Below, in pieces: positions 1-8,266 of a stretch of DNA of 64,000 nucleotides. The stretch comes from Streptomyces sp. NBC_00224 (GTDB taxonomy: Bacteria > Actinomycetota > Actinomycetes > Streptomycetales > Streptomycetaceae): NCBI RefSeq assembly GCF_041435195.1, contig NZ_CP108106.1, positions 5,309,501-5,373,500 of the forward strand, written 5' to 3'. The position numbers and the translations under genes were made by a program. The notes below the pieces were generated by a model. That model was not told the DNA's origin. It worked only from the letters and a program-made list of their open reading frames with translations, and did not search any database. How positions within the stretch are numbered: the stretch's first letter is position 1; each line of letters starts with the position of its first letter.

Positions 1-1
1 C

Positions 2-499
2 TATCCGTACGGGAAGCGGTTCACCAACTTCCCGCACGCGATCCTCGGTCTCGCGCAGGCGATGGGGCCGGTCGGCGCCTGGCTCGCCGTCACCGGTGAG
101 TGGTCCGGGGACGCGGTGATCCTGGGGCTCGCCGTCGGCGTGTGGATCGGCGGGTTCGACCTGATCTTCGGCAGCCAGGACGTCCAGGCCGACCGCGCCC
201 ATGGCGTGAAGTCGGTGCCGGCCCGCTTCGGCGTCCCGGCCGCGCTGTACGGGGCGCGCGCCTGTCACGTCGTCACCACGGCGCTCCTCGTCTGGTACGC
301 GCTGGCCACCGATGCCGGGGTGTTCTTCTGGGCCGGGCTCGTGGTCGTGGCGGTGGCGTTCGTCTACGAGCACACGATCGTCAAGCCGCACGACCTGTCG
401 CGCCTCAACCGGGCGTTCTTCACCACGAACGGGTTCATCGGGATCTCGCTCTTCGTCTGCGCGCTCCTCGACCTGCTGGTGCGCGGGCTCTCGGCGTGA
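2..499 (+). CDS. mqnP: UbiA-family prenyltransferase, menaquinone pathway (5' end outside window)
   Basis: C-terminal 165 residues of a polytopic UbiA-type prenyltransferase; the start lies before the window and the frame is open from base 2. The second Asp-rich motif (QDVQAD, DxxxD, near bases 179-193) that binds the Mg-diphosphate of the prenyl donor is present, followed by three or four hydrophobic membrane segments. The first Asp-rich motif must be upstream. UbiA proteins attach a polyprenyl tail to an aromatic acid in the membrane. The next genes (ubiX-like, mqnE) place this one in the futalosine route to menaquinone, hence mqnP. The family is clear; the specific role rests on context. 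Confidence 0.85.
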   Translation, partial: YPYGKRFTNFPHAILGLAQAMGPVGAWLAVTGEWSGDAVILGLAVGVWIGGFDLIFGSQDVQADRAHGVKSVPARFGVPAALYGARACHVVTTALLVWYALATDAGVFFWAGLVVVAVAFVYEHTIVKPHDLSRLNRAFFTTNGFIGISLFVCALLDLLVRGLSA

Positions 500-537
500 C
501 CGTTCCCGCCCCCGGGTGGCCGGATAGGCTCGGACAC

Positions 538-1248
538 GTGGAGCAGGTGAACGTACACAGTCAGCGAGAGGCGGGGCAGCCGCGCACGCCCTGGGTCGTC
601 GGCGTCTCCGGCGCGTCCGGGACGCCGTACGCGGCGGCCGTGCTGCGGGGGTTGCTGGACGCGGGCGAGAGCGTGGACCTGGTGGTCTCGCGGGCCTCGC
701 GGCTGACGCTGCTCGACGAGACGGGGATCGCCTTCCGTGACGCGCACTGGCGCGAGGATCTCGCGAAGTGGCTGGCGCGGGGGGCGGACGGGAAGCCCGG
801 GACCTTCGACGTGGACGAGGCCCGCCTCGACGGCGTACGGCACTGGAGCGCCGGGGATCTCGGCGCCGGGCCGTCGTCCGGTTCGTATCCGGTGAAGGGG
901 ATGCTGATCGTGCCCGCCAGCACGGCCTGTGTGGCCGGGGTGGCGCTGGGGCTTTCGAAGGACCTGTTGCAGCGGGCCGCGAGCGTGACGCTCAAGGAGC
1001 GGCGCCGGCTGGTGGTCGCGGTGCGGGAGACGCCGCTGAACGGGCAGACGCTCAAGCACCTGGTGACGCTGGACGAGGCGGGCGCCGTGGTGCTGCCCGC
1101 CTCTCCGGCGTTCTACGCGGGGGCGACGCACATCCAGGATCTGGTGGACTTCGTCGCGGGGCGGGTGCTGGACGCGGCGGGTGTGCCGCACAGCTTGTAC
1201 CGCCGTTGGGAGGGCGAGCTGGGAGGAGGCTCCCGCCCTTCCGGTTAG
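538..1248 (+). CDS. ubiX: UbiX-family flavin prenyltransferase
   Basis: 236-residue flavoprotein of the UbiX/Pad1 family. It attaches a dimethylallyl group to FMN, giving the prenyl-FMN cofactor of UbiD-type decarboxylases. In the futalosine pathway it would serve the MqnL-type decarboxylase, which is not in this window. The N-terminal nucleotide-binding turn GVSGASGTPYAAAVL (from about residue 20) and the later KERRRLVVAVRETPL segment are diagnostic. I take the GTG at 538 because homology begins shortly after it; a second GTG at 547 is possible. The frame stays open far upstream, but that part only shadows mqnP. The gene lies 38 bases after mqnP and is probably cotranscribed with it. Confidence 0.9.
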   Translation: MEQVNVHSQREAGQPRTPWVVGVSGASGTPYAAAVLRGLLDAGESVDLVVSRASRLTLLDETGIAFRDAHWREDLAKWLARGADGKPGTFDVDEARLDGVRHWSAGDLGAGPSSGSYPVKGMLIVPASTACVAGVALGLSKDLLQRAASVTLKERRRLVVAVRETPLNGQTLKHLVTLDEAGAVVLPASPAFYAGATHIQDLVDFVAGRVLDAAGVPHSLYRRWEGELGGGSRPSG

Positions 1249-1370
1249 CGCTTCTTGGCGGCGCGCTTCAGAGCGCGGCGCTTCGTCGCGGTGGGCTGGT
1301 GGGCACGCGAGCGGTTGGCCAGGTCCTGAAGCTCGCGCATACGGGCGTAGGCCATCTCGATCGTGTACAC
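1245..1370 (-). CDS. small very basic protein, unknown function
   Basis: 41 codons from GTG at 1370, or 36 from the in-frame ATG at 1355. The C-terminal half is strongly cationic (TKRRALKRAAKKR) and the N-terminal half could form an amphipathic helix (MRELQDLANRSR). A CAGGAG ribosome-binding site lies about 10 bases before the GTG. The third-position G/C bias fits a real gene. Its stop overlaps the last codons of ubiX tail to tail. It is divergent from the lrp gene. No known domain is recognised; RNA or DNA binding is only a guess from charge. Confidence 0.6.
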   Translation of the reverse strand: MYTIEMAYARMRELQDLANRSRAHQPTATKRRALKRAAKKR

Positions 1371-1450
1371 GGTGTCAACACTCCTGAAAGATCGTCTTTG
1401 ATCTGCTGGAAAATGATGCAAGCAGCTGAATGATTCGCAGGGCGTCGACC

Positions 1451-1479
1451 CTGTGTGCCTTAGATTCTACACCTATACT
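1451..1479 (+). promoter_or_regulatory. putative promoter of the Lrp-family gene
   Basis: A TATACT hexamer at 1474-1479 in an unusually A/T-rich stretch is a good sigma-70/HrdB -10 match. A weak -35 (CTGTGT, 1451-1456) lies 17 bases upstream. The predicted start point near 1486 would leave the ATG at 1497 almost leaderless, which favours the ATG at 1515. Confidence 0.4.
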
Positions 1480-1514
1480 CGCGGTATTGCTGAACAATGG
1501 AAGGCTTCAGGCAT

Positions 1515-1964
1515 ATGGACGCCGTGGACAGGCAGCTCATCCAGGCTCTGCGGGAGAACGGCAGGGCCTCGTACGCCGAGCTCGGCCGGCTCGTCGGTCT
1601 CTCCGGGCCCAGCGTCACCGACCGCATCAACCGTCTTGAGGCGGCCGGGGTGATCACCGGCTACCGCGCCACCGTCAACGCCGCCTCGCTCGGCCTCGGC
1701 GTGACCGCCCTCATCGGCATCTCGCTCTCCGACGCCGCCGACCACGAGGACGTCGCCCGACGGCTGCGCGACCTGGAGGAGATCGAGGACTGCTGGTTCA
1801 TCGCGGGCGACGACTCGTACATGCTCAAGATCCGCGCCTCGGACGTCGACGGCCTGGAGAAGACCATCCGCCGCCTCGGCTCCACCAAGGGCGTCTCGCG
1901 CACCCGGACGACGATCGTGCTCTCCACCAAGTGGGAGAACCGGGTCGGCGAATTGCCCGAGTAG
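1515..1964 (+). CDS. Lrp/AsnC-family transcriptional regulator
   Basis: 149 residues, the usual length for the family. The N-terminal winged helix-turn-helix runs over residues 1-50 (DRQLIQALRENGRASYAELG then SGPSVTDRINRLEAAG). The C-terminal RAM/AsnC ligand-binding and oligomerisation domain spans residues 65-140. Start chosen at 1515: GGAAGG at 1499-1504 is well spaced, and the alternative ATG at 1497 sits too close to the likely promoter. The effector, probably an amino acid, cannot be read from the sequence. Its position between ubiX and mqnE suggests it may act on its neighbours, but only autoregulation would be typical. Confidence 0.9.
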   Translation: MDAVDRQLIQALRENGRASYAELGRLVGLSGPSVTDRINRLEAAGVITGYRATVNAASLGLGVTALIGISLSDAADHEDVARRLRDLEEIEDCWFIAGDDSYMLKIRASDVDGLEKTIRRLGSTKGVSRTRTTIVLSTKWENRVGELPE

Positions 1965-2018
1965 TCGGGGGCGTAACGTGGTGGAGGCTGTGTACGGAGA
2001 TTATTGGGAGGCCGCCGC

Positions 2019-3197
2019 ATGACCGCATCCATCACCGATGTGGGCTTCAAGCGCGAGCTGGAGGCTAAGGTCCGGGCCGGTGAGCGGCTGTCCCGCGAGG
2101 ACGGCATCGCGCTTTACGAGTCGGACGACCTGGCCTGGCTGGGCGGCCTCGCGCACGAGGTGCGGACGCGGAAGAACGGCGACGTCGTCCACTTCAACGT
2201 CAACCGTCACCTCAACATGACGAACGTGTGCACCGCGTCGTGCGCGTACTGCTCGTTCCAGCGCAAGCCGGGCGAGAAGGACGCGTACACGATGCGCATC
2301 GAGGAGGCGGTCAAGCTCGCCAAGGCGATGGAGGGCGAGAACCTCACCGAGCTGCACATCGTCAACGGGCTCCACCCGTCGCTGCCCTGGCGCTACTACC
2401 CGCGTTCGCTCAAGGCCCTCAAGGAGGCCCTGCCGAACGTCGGCCTGAAGGCGTTCACGGCGACGGAGATCCACCACTTCGAGACGATCTCGGGGCTGAC
2501 CGCGTCCGAGATCCTCGACGAGCTCATCGACGCCGGTCTGGAGTCGCTGACCGGTGGCGGCGCGGAGATCTTCGACTGGGAGGTCCGGCAGCACATCGTC
2601 GACCACGCCACCCACTGGGAGGACTGGTCGCGGATCCACCGCCTCGCCCACGAGAAGGGTCTCAAGACCCCCGCGACGATGCTGTACGGGCACATCGAGG
2701 AGCCCCGTCACCGCGTCGACCACGTGCTGCGGCTGCGCGAGCTCCAGGACGAGACGAACGGCTTCCAGGTCTTCATCCCGCTGCGCTACCAGCACGACTT
2801 CGTGGACATGAAGGACGGCAAGGTCCGCAACCGCCTCCAGGCGCGCACCACGATGGCGACCGGCGCGGAGGCCCTGAAGACCTTCGCGGTCTCCCGCCTC
2901 CTCTTCGACAACGTGCCGCACGTGAAGTGCTTCTGGGTGATGCACGGCCTCCAGACCACCCAGCTCGCGCTCCAGCACGGCGCCGACGACATGGACGGCT
3001 CGGTCGTCGAGTACAAGATCACGCACGACGCGGACAACTACGGGACGCCCAACAAGCTGACCCGGGACGACCTCCTCGACCTGATCCGCGAGGCCGGGTT
3101 CCGCCCGGTGGAGCGCAACACCCGGTACGAGATCATCCGCGAGTACGACGGTCCGGACCCCGCGCTGCGCGAGTCGCCCCAGGCGATGCGGCTCTGA
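2019..3197 (+). CDS. mqnE: aminodeoxyfutalosine synthase, radical SAM
   Basis: 392 residues. The radical-SAM cluster motif CTASCAYC (C71, C75, C78) holds the 4Fe-4S that cleaves S-adenosylmethionine. MqnE joins the adenosyl radical to 3-[(1-carboxyvinyl)oxy]benzoate to make aminodeoxyfutalosine, the second step of the futalosine menaquinone route. The FNVNRHLNMTNVC lead-in and HGADDMDGSVVEYKI near the C-terminus are typical of MqnE rather than its relative MqnC (encoded at 31443 here). A GGGAGG ribosome-binding site precedes the ATG at 2019; the TTG at 2004 overlaps that site and is unlikely. Confidence 0.93.
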   Translation: MTASITDVGFKRELEAKVRAGERLSREDGIALYESDDLAWLGGLAHEVRTRKNGDVVHFNVNRHLNMTNVCTASCAYCSFQRKPGEKDAYTMRIEEAVKLAKAMEGENLTELHIVNGLHPSLPWRYYPRSLKALKEALPNVGLKAFTATEIHHFETISGLTASEILDELIDAGLESLTGGGAEIFDWEVRQHIVDHATHWEDWSRIHRLAHEKGLKTPATMLYGHIEEPRHRVDHVLRLRELQDETNGFQVFIPLRYQHDFVDMKDGKVRNRLQARTTMATGAEALKTFAVSRLLFDNVPHVKCFWVMHGLQTTQLALQHGADDMDGSVVEYKITHDADNYGTPNKLTRDDLLDLIREAGFRPVERNTRYEIIREYDGPDPALRESPQAMRL

Positions 3198-3279
3198 GGG
3201 CCGATCCCCCTGAATTGATCGAATATCGGACGTGCTTCACTGGTCGGGCAGGATCGCCGTACGAGAGAGAAGGTCAGCC

Positions 3280-3576
3280 GTGAACATCGCCAAGCCGAGC
3301 GCAACCGTCCGGTACACCGCGATGCGCGTCGCCGTCTTCGTCGGCTGCCTGGTGTTCGTCGCCGCCCTGGTCCACTTCGGGGTCATGCCCGCCGGTCTCG
3401 GGGACGCCAACGTGATCTGGGTCGTCCTGCTCGCCCTGGTCCTGTCCGCGCCGCTCAGCTTCGTCCTGCTGCGCAAGCAGCGCGACGAGATGTCCGCGCA
3501 GATCGTCACCAAGGTCGAGTCGGCGAAGGCCCGCCTGGAGGCGAACCGTACCCAGGAGGACGGCGCGGTCCAGTAA
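3280..3576 (+). CDS. DUF4229 small membrane protein
   Basis: 98 residues with two hydrophobic segments (about 17-36 and 44-64), then a charged C-terminal helix rich in Lys, Glu and Arg that is probably cytoplasmic. This matches the actinobacterial DUF4229 family, which has no established function. GTG start at 3280 after a purine-rich GAGAGAAGG. Short spacing after mqnE suggests cotranscription; a link to quinone membranes is guilt by association only. Confidence 0.8.
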   Translation: MNIAKPSATVRYTAMRVAVFVGCLVFVAALVHFGVMPAGLGDANVIWVVLLALVLSAPLSFVLLRKQRDEMSAQIVTKVESAKARLEANRTQEDGAVQ

Positions 3577-3634
3577 CCGCCCCGCACGTACCCTTGCCCG
3601 GGATCAGGACAGCGGCCCGGGAGGATACGGACTG

Positions 3635-4330
3635 ATGGGTGCGGGTGAGGATTCGGGTTCGGCCTCGGGTCCGGGTTCGGCTTCGGGTCCGGGTTCGGGG
3701 AAGTCCCGGCGGATGCCGCGGGCCGTGCGCGAACAGCAGATGCTGGACGCGGCCGTACGCACCTTCGCCCGGCTCGGTTACCGGGCCGCCTCCATGGACG
3801 GGATAGCCGAGCTGGCCGGAGTCTCCAAGCCGCTCGTCTACCTCTACCTGAACTCCAAGGAAGACCTCTTCACCGCCGTGATCCGGCGGGAGTCCCGCGC
3901 GCTCGTGGAGGCCGTACGGGCCGGGGTCGAGCCCACGCTGCCCGCCGACGCCCAGCTGTGGTCCGGGCTGCGGGCCTTCTTCGTCCACACCGCCGAACAC
4001 CCCGACGGCTGGGCGGTACTCCACCACCAGGCACGCACCCACGGCGAGCCGTTCGCCGCCCAGGTGGCGGTGATGCGCGAGGAGATCGTCACGTTCGTGA
4101 CCGCCCTGATAGCGGCGGCGGCCCGAGAGGCCCACGGCGCGGGGGAGCTGGCGACCCGGGACGTGGCGGGCCTCGCCCAGGCCCTGGTGGGCGCGGCCGA
4201 GTCCATGGCGGGCTGGGCCAACGAGACGGAGGGAGTCTCGGCGAAGGAGGCGGCGGGGACGCTGATGAACTTCGCCTGGGCGGGCCTCGGAAACCTCATG
4301 CGGGGCGACCGCTGGTCCCCGTCCCGCTGA
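3635..4330 (+). CDS. TetR-family transcriptional regulator
   Basis: 231 residues. After a low-complexity Gly/Ser/Pro/Ala leader (residues 2-23) comes the TetR helix-turn-helix (about residues 32-78: EQQMLDAAVRTFARLGYRAA, then MDGIAELAGVSKPLVYLYL). The remainder is an all-helical ligand-binding and dimerisation domain. The leader is encoded by an 18-bp tandem repeat, so translation could also start later near the MPRAVREQQ segment; the upstream GGGAGGA supports the ATG at 3635. The ligand is unknown. The nearest candidate target is the secreted-protein pair downstream, without direct evidence. Confidence 0.88.
   Translation: MGAGEDSGSASGPGSASGPGSGKSRRMPRAVREQQMLDAAVRTFARLGYRAASMDGIAELAGVSKPLVYLYLNSKEDLFTAVIRRESRALVEAVRAGVEPTLPADAQLWSGLRAFFVHTAEHPDGWAVLHHQARTHGEPFAAQVAVMREEIVTFVTALIAAAAREAHGAGELATRDVAGLAQALVGAAESMAGWANETEGVSAKEAAGTLMNFAWAGLGNLMRGDRWSPSR
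3654..3699 (+). repeat. 18-bp tandem repeat inside the tetR 5' end
   Basis: Two full units and one partial unit of CGGGTTCGGCYTCGGGTC. They encode the GSASGP-type linker at the N-terminus of the TetR protein. Such repeats change copy number easily by slippage; in-frame 18-bp changes would only vary the leader length. Confidence 0.8.
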
Positions 4331-4337
4331 CGCGAAC

Positions 4338-4369
4338 GTGCCCGCCCCCGAGTGATCGGGAGCGGGCAC
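4338..4369. terminator. bidirectional terminator hairpin
   Basis: GTGCCCGC pairs with GCGGGCAC, and an inner CCCCGA/TCGGGA-type pairing extends the stem. It lies between the convergent tetR gene and the large secreted-protein gene. There is no long T-run, as is usual in Streptomyces. Confidence 0.65.
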
Positions 4370-4387
4370 AGTTCCGTACGAGCGGGT

Positions 4388-7300
4388 CTAGAACAGCCCC
4401 ACCAGATCCTGCACCAGCGTCGCGTCCCCCACGATCGACGACGTGCCGTGGGCAGTCGCCGTGCCCGGGTAGAAGCGCAGGCCGCCCGGGGCCGCCTTGA
4501 AGACCGCCCAGAAGTCCGGGGTCTCCTGGCCGGTCGTCGGGACGAACTTCAGATACGTGCCGGTGTCGACGACCGTGCCCTGGGCGTTGCCCGCGCCCGC
4601 GAAGAACGGGATGTTCGTCGACTGCCAGGCGCTCGGGCCGTAGACGGTCCGGGCGCCGATGCCGTACGTCGTGTTGCCCGAGGTGTCCGTGGCGCGGGTG
4701 CCCGGGTACAGGTACAGCTTGCCGTAGTCGGCGTGCGCCGTGTCCGTGGTGACGTGGCGGCCGAGCAGGTCGGGGACGCCGTCGCCGTTGACGTCACCGG
4801 GGGCGGTGAAGTCGAAGCGGTCCCAGGAGGTGAAGCCGAACTGCTTGGCGGGGAGCAGCTTGTACGAGCCGGGCTCGGCCGCGAGCGGGCCCTCGGCGGT
4901 GCCGGAGTACAGCCACATCCCCTCGCCCTCCTGGACGACGAGGTCGGCGCCGGGCATGCCGTCGGCGTCGCCCGGGGCGAGGATCTGGCCGGTGCCCGAC
5001 CAGGTGCCCGGGACCGTCCAGTCCTGGGTCGCGTCGCCGTCGCACGCGAGGATCTGCGCGGCCGTGCCCTTCACCACCGCGCCGCCCGCCACGTCCAGGC
5101 AGCGGCCGGAGCCCTGGTTGAGCAGGGAGCCGTCACCGCGGTCGAGCCACTGCTGGGCGGGGCTGCCGTCGCAGTCGTCCAGCTGGACCGGCGAGGCGAG
5201 GTCGGTGCCCGCGGCCGCCGCGCACTTGCCGAGCACCTTCAGGGCGCCGCCGGTGAGCTGGAAGTCCTGCGCGGTGGTGGCGTTGCAGGTGTAGATCTGG
5301 AGCGGGGTGCCGTTGGCGGTGCCCGACGACTTCACGTCGAGGCAGAGTCCGCCGGGGCCGGTCAGCGGGCCGTTGTCCTTGCCGGTGGGGCGCAGCAGCT
5401 CCTTGCGCCCGCCGCTCACCGGTACCCCGTTGCCGTCGCCGGGGTACAGGTACAGCTTGTTGCCGATCTTGGCGAAGAAGTCCTCGTACCCGTCCATCGT
5501 CTGGCCGTCGGTGGCGGCGATGACGTCGCCCCGGTGGGCGAGGCGCGCGCCGTTCCAGCCGCCCGAGGCGATGGTGCGCGCCGCCTTCAGGGTGCCGTCG
5601 CCCTTGCCGCCGAGCAGCCGCAGGGTGCCGTCGGAGGCGGTGGCCAGCAGGTCCGTCTGGCCGTCGCCGTCGAGGTCGCCCGCCAGGTCGCCGTGGACCC
5701 GCCCGGCCGCGTCGTGCACGAACGCGGGCCGGTCGGTGACGATCAGGGTGGAGTCGGTCGGGGCCGAACCGCCGTCGTACGCCGAGGTGTTGCCCGCCTT
5801 GTCGTACGCCTCCACATGCAGCTTGTTGTTGGGCCACAGGCTCGGCTTGACCGTCACCGTGGCGGTGCCGTCGGCGCCCGCCTTCACATACGTACCGCTG
5901 GGGCACTTGAGGTTCGAGACGGACAGCGGCTGGTTGAGCGCGTAGCAGAACCCGTCAATGCCGCTGCCGCCGCCGGTGTCGGTGGAGGCGAACTTGACCG
6001 TACGGTCGGTGCGCGCGGGCACCTCGGCCACGTCCAGGGCGTGGCCGTCGGTGGCGGTGACGGTGGGCTTGGCGGGCGCGGCCTTGTCCACTCCGAAGCC
6101 GCAGCTCGTGGTCCACGCCGAGGTGTCCAGGCCGTCACGGGACTGGACGGACCAGGTGTAGCGCTTGCCGGTGGCCAGCAGTGAGCCGTCGATCCGGGCC
6201 TGGGCGGTGCCGCCCGAGGTCACCGTCGAGGTGGGGGATGCGACCACCGCGCCCGTGTCGTGGTCCTTCAGCTGGAAGGCGCCGGTGATCTGGCCGCCCT
6301 CCGGGTCGGAGATCTTCGCGGTGAGGGTGAGGCCGGTGTTTCCGACGACCGGGAACGCGGCCGGGTCGGTGGCGCAGGCGACCTGCACCAGCCCGCTCGC
6401 GCCGGGTGCCCAGGAGCCCTGGTAGGCGGCCGAGGAGTCCACCTTCGGCGCGGAGTTGTACGTGATCTCCAGGCTCGGGTCGTTCTGGAACTTCTTCCAG
6501 CTCTGCTCGTTGCCCTCGAAGTCCTGGCGTGAGCGCAGGCCCAGCGTCATGTCGTTGTCGCCGGTGTCCGCGACCGCCTGCACCGCCGTCTTGATCGTGG
6601 CGGCGTCGAAGTCCTCGCCAGCGGCGGCGCACTGGGTCGAGGACCAGCCGTGGGCGAACGTCTTCTCCTGGAGGGTCTGCTTCCAGGCGGGCTGGTTGTT
6701 CCAGGTGGTGGAGGTGGAGATGGGGCCGGTGAGGCCGAGCTCCACCGGGGTCTTGGTGCACGACCACGAGTAGCTGTTGAAGACGTTGAACTTGGCCGAG
6801 ATGATCTTCGACCCGGCCAGCCCCTTGGTGTTCAGCTGGAAGTACGAGCGGGCGGTGCCATTGGTCGACGTCTCGTGGCCGACCCGGGCGATCTTGTCGC
6901 TGAACGTGCCGCCGTTCCAGTACGCGGTGTTGGCGATCGAGGAGTTGCCCGACTGCTTATAGGCCATGGCCCAGTTGTTGCGGCCGCCGCCGGAGAAGAT
7001 CGGGTCGATGACGACCGGGAAGACCGTCCCGGGGTCCTTCAGCATCGCCGCGTCCGGGGTGATCCGCAGCCGGTCGGCGGTGACCTTCGTACCCATCGCG
7101 ACGAGCTTGGGCGGCGCGGTCTCGGCGGCCGGGCGGGCGCCGCGCACCAGCTGGGCCGCCGCCTGCTTCGGCAGGTGCGAGGAGTCCCACATGGTGGGCG
7201 CGGGGGCGCTGAACAGCCGGGCGCCGGACCGGGTGTCGGTGGCCGTCAGATTGCCCTTGGCGTCCGCCTTCAGACTGGCGCCCGCGGTGTGCAGCGCCAG

Positions 7301-7981
7301 CGAGAGCTCGGCCAGGCGCGGGTTGGTCGCGGCCTCGCGCGTCTTGACGACCAGGTGCTGGGCGAACCCGTCGACGTCGGCGCGCAGGGTGAGGTCCACA
7401 CCGGGCAGCACCTCGGGGTAGAGGGCCGTGTCGCCCTCGACGCGGGGCTGCGGCAGCGCGTCCGGCCAGGAGACCGAGAGGGTCCTGCCGTTCTTCGTCA
7501 TCGTGGCGAGCGGGCCGGTGCCGCCGCCGGAGAAGGAGATGCCGAAGGTGGCGGCGGCCGGGGCGAGGCGGCCGTCGGCGCCCTGCTTCAGCGTGGCGTC
7601 GGCGGTGCGCCAGGCTCCGCCGACCCGGGCGAAGGCAGGGCGTACGTACTGGCGCATGGTGAGCGACCCGTCCGGGTTGGCCAGCACCTGCGTCATCTCG
7701 TCACGGCGGTCCAGGATCTCGACCTGGCGGCCGGTCTTCTTCGCCTGTGCGCGCGCCTGCGCTTCCCCGGTACCGGAATTGTCGCTGCCGGAAGTGTCGC
7801 TACCTGAATTACTAATTCCGGCCACGGAATTCTTGATTCCATGTGCACTTGTCCGGTTCTGTATACCGCTGTTGGCGGTCTCGCCCGCAAATGCCGTCTG
7901 TGCCGCAGCCAGTTGAGCCAGGCCGCCCGCGCCGAGCGCGGCTGCCATCAGCGCGGCCGGCAGCCGTCTGCCCCGGCGCAT
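4388..7981 (-). CDS. large secreted protein with DNRLRE-like, FG-GAP and ricin-type lectin regions
   Basis: 1197 residues from the ATG at 7981, which has AGGGG seven bases before it; a GTG at 7996 is the alternative. The N-terminal signal peptide has arginines, then a hydrophobic core and AFA/AQT-type cleavage near residue 30. A Ser/Asn/Gly-rich linker follows. Residues about 80-320 carry the propeptide-like region ending TVFPVVIDPIFSGGG. Residues about 330-507 resemble the DNRLRE beta-sandwich. Ig-like stretches come next, then FG-GAP-like calcium-binding repeats (GDLDGDGQTDLL near 745, GDVNGDGVPDLL near 1070). A ricin-type beta-trefoil occupies about 870-990 (GGLCLDV, GRCLDV, QDWTV). It is probably an extracellular carbohydrate- or surface-binding protein. 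It is divergent from the RHS gene, and DNRLRE modules are often fused to RHS repeats in actinomycetes. Confidence 0.85.
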   Translation of the reverse strand: MRRGRRLPAALMAAALGAGGLAQLAAAQTAFAGETANSGIQNRTSAHGIKNSVAGISNSGSDTSGSDNSGTGEAQARAQAKKTGRQVEILDRRDEMTQVLANPDGSLTMRQYVRPAFARVGGAWRTADATLKQGADGRLAPAAATFGISFSGGGTGPLATMTKNGRTLSVSWPDALPQPRVEGDTALYPEVLPGVDLTLRADVDGFAQHLVVKTREAATNPRLAELSLALHTAGASLKADAKGNLTATDTRSGARLFSAPAPTMWDSSHLPKQAAAQLVRGARPAAETAPPKLVAMGTKVTADRLRITPDAAMLKDPGTVFPVVIDPIFSGGGRNNWAMAYKQSGNSSIANTAYWNGGTFSDKIARVGHETSTNGTARSYFQLNTKGLAGSKIISAKFNVFNSYSWSCTKTPVELGLTGPISTSTTWNNQPAWKQTLQEKTFAHGWSSTQCAAAGEDFDAATIKTAVQAVADTGDNDMTLGLRSRQDFEGNEQSWKKFQNDPSLEITYNSAPKVDSSAAYQGSWAPGASGLVQVACATDPAAFPVVGNTGLTLTAKISDPEGGQITGAFQLKDHDTGAVVASPTSTVTSGGTAQARIDGSLLATGKRYTWSVQSRDGLDTSAWTTSCGFGVDKAAPAKPTVTATDGHALDVAEVPARTDRTVKFASTDTGGGSGIDGFCYALNQPLSVSNLKCPSGTYVKAGADGTATVTVKPSLWPNNKLHVEAYDKAGNTSAYDGGSAPTDSTLIVTDRPAFVHDAAGRVHGDLAGDLDGDGQTDLLATASDGTLRLLGGKGDGTLKAARTIASGGWNGARLAHRGDVIAATDGQTMDGYEDFFAKIGNKLYLYPGDGNGVPVSGGRKELLRPTGKDNGPLTGPGGLCLDVKSSGTANGTPLQIYTCNATTAQDFQLTGGALKVLGKCAAAAGTDLASPVQLDDCDGSPAQQWLDRGDGSLLNQGSGRCLDVAGGAVVKGTAAQILACDGDATQDWTVPGTWSGTGQILAPGDADGMPGADLVVQEGEGMWLYSGTAEGPLAAEPGSYKLLPAKQFGFTSWDRFDFTAPGDVNGDGVPDLLGRHVTTDTAHADYGKLYLYPGTRATDTSGNTTYGIGARTVYGPSAWQSTNIPFFAGAGNAQGTVVDTGTYLKFVPTTGQETPDFWAVFKAAPGGLRFYPGTATAHGTSSIVGDATLVQDLVGLF

Positions 7982-8266
7982 GTGATGTCCCCTCACCAGT
8001 CCCCACCCTCATATCAGTTAATGCTGCTTGCAGAGCGGGAGCGTAACGCCGGAATAACGTCCGAACTAGCCTGTTCGCACCCTTGGCTGCGCCTTTGAGT
8101 GCGTATGCTTCGGCGATTGTTCTCCTCTCGTTACATCCCCTCCCAACTGCGATGTTCGCGCGGTGAATTGTTCTTCCGCCGGTAAATTCCTTGGTGTTAA
8201 GTTCCCCCAGGCGCCCCTCCCTTGGGGCGCCTTTTGAGCTGAATACGGAGAGTTGGAGAGTTCCAG
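7982..8266. promoter_or_regulatory. divergent intergenic region of the two large secreted-protein genes
   Basis: 285 bases, clearly richer in A/T than its surroundings, holding the promoters of both divergent genes. No confident -35/-10 pair was picked. A terminator-like hairpin lies inside it on the RHS side and is listed separately. Confidence 0.5.
8209..8235 (+). terminator. terminator-like hairpin in the leader of the RHS gene
   Basis: AGGCGCCCC pairs perfectly with GGGGCGCCT across a 6-base loop and is followed by TTTT, a textbook intrinsic terminator shape. It ends 31 bases before the RHS start codon. No gene on the plus strand lies just upstream, so it may be an attenuator or an insulator. 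Confidence 0.6.
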
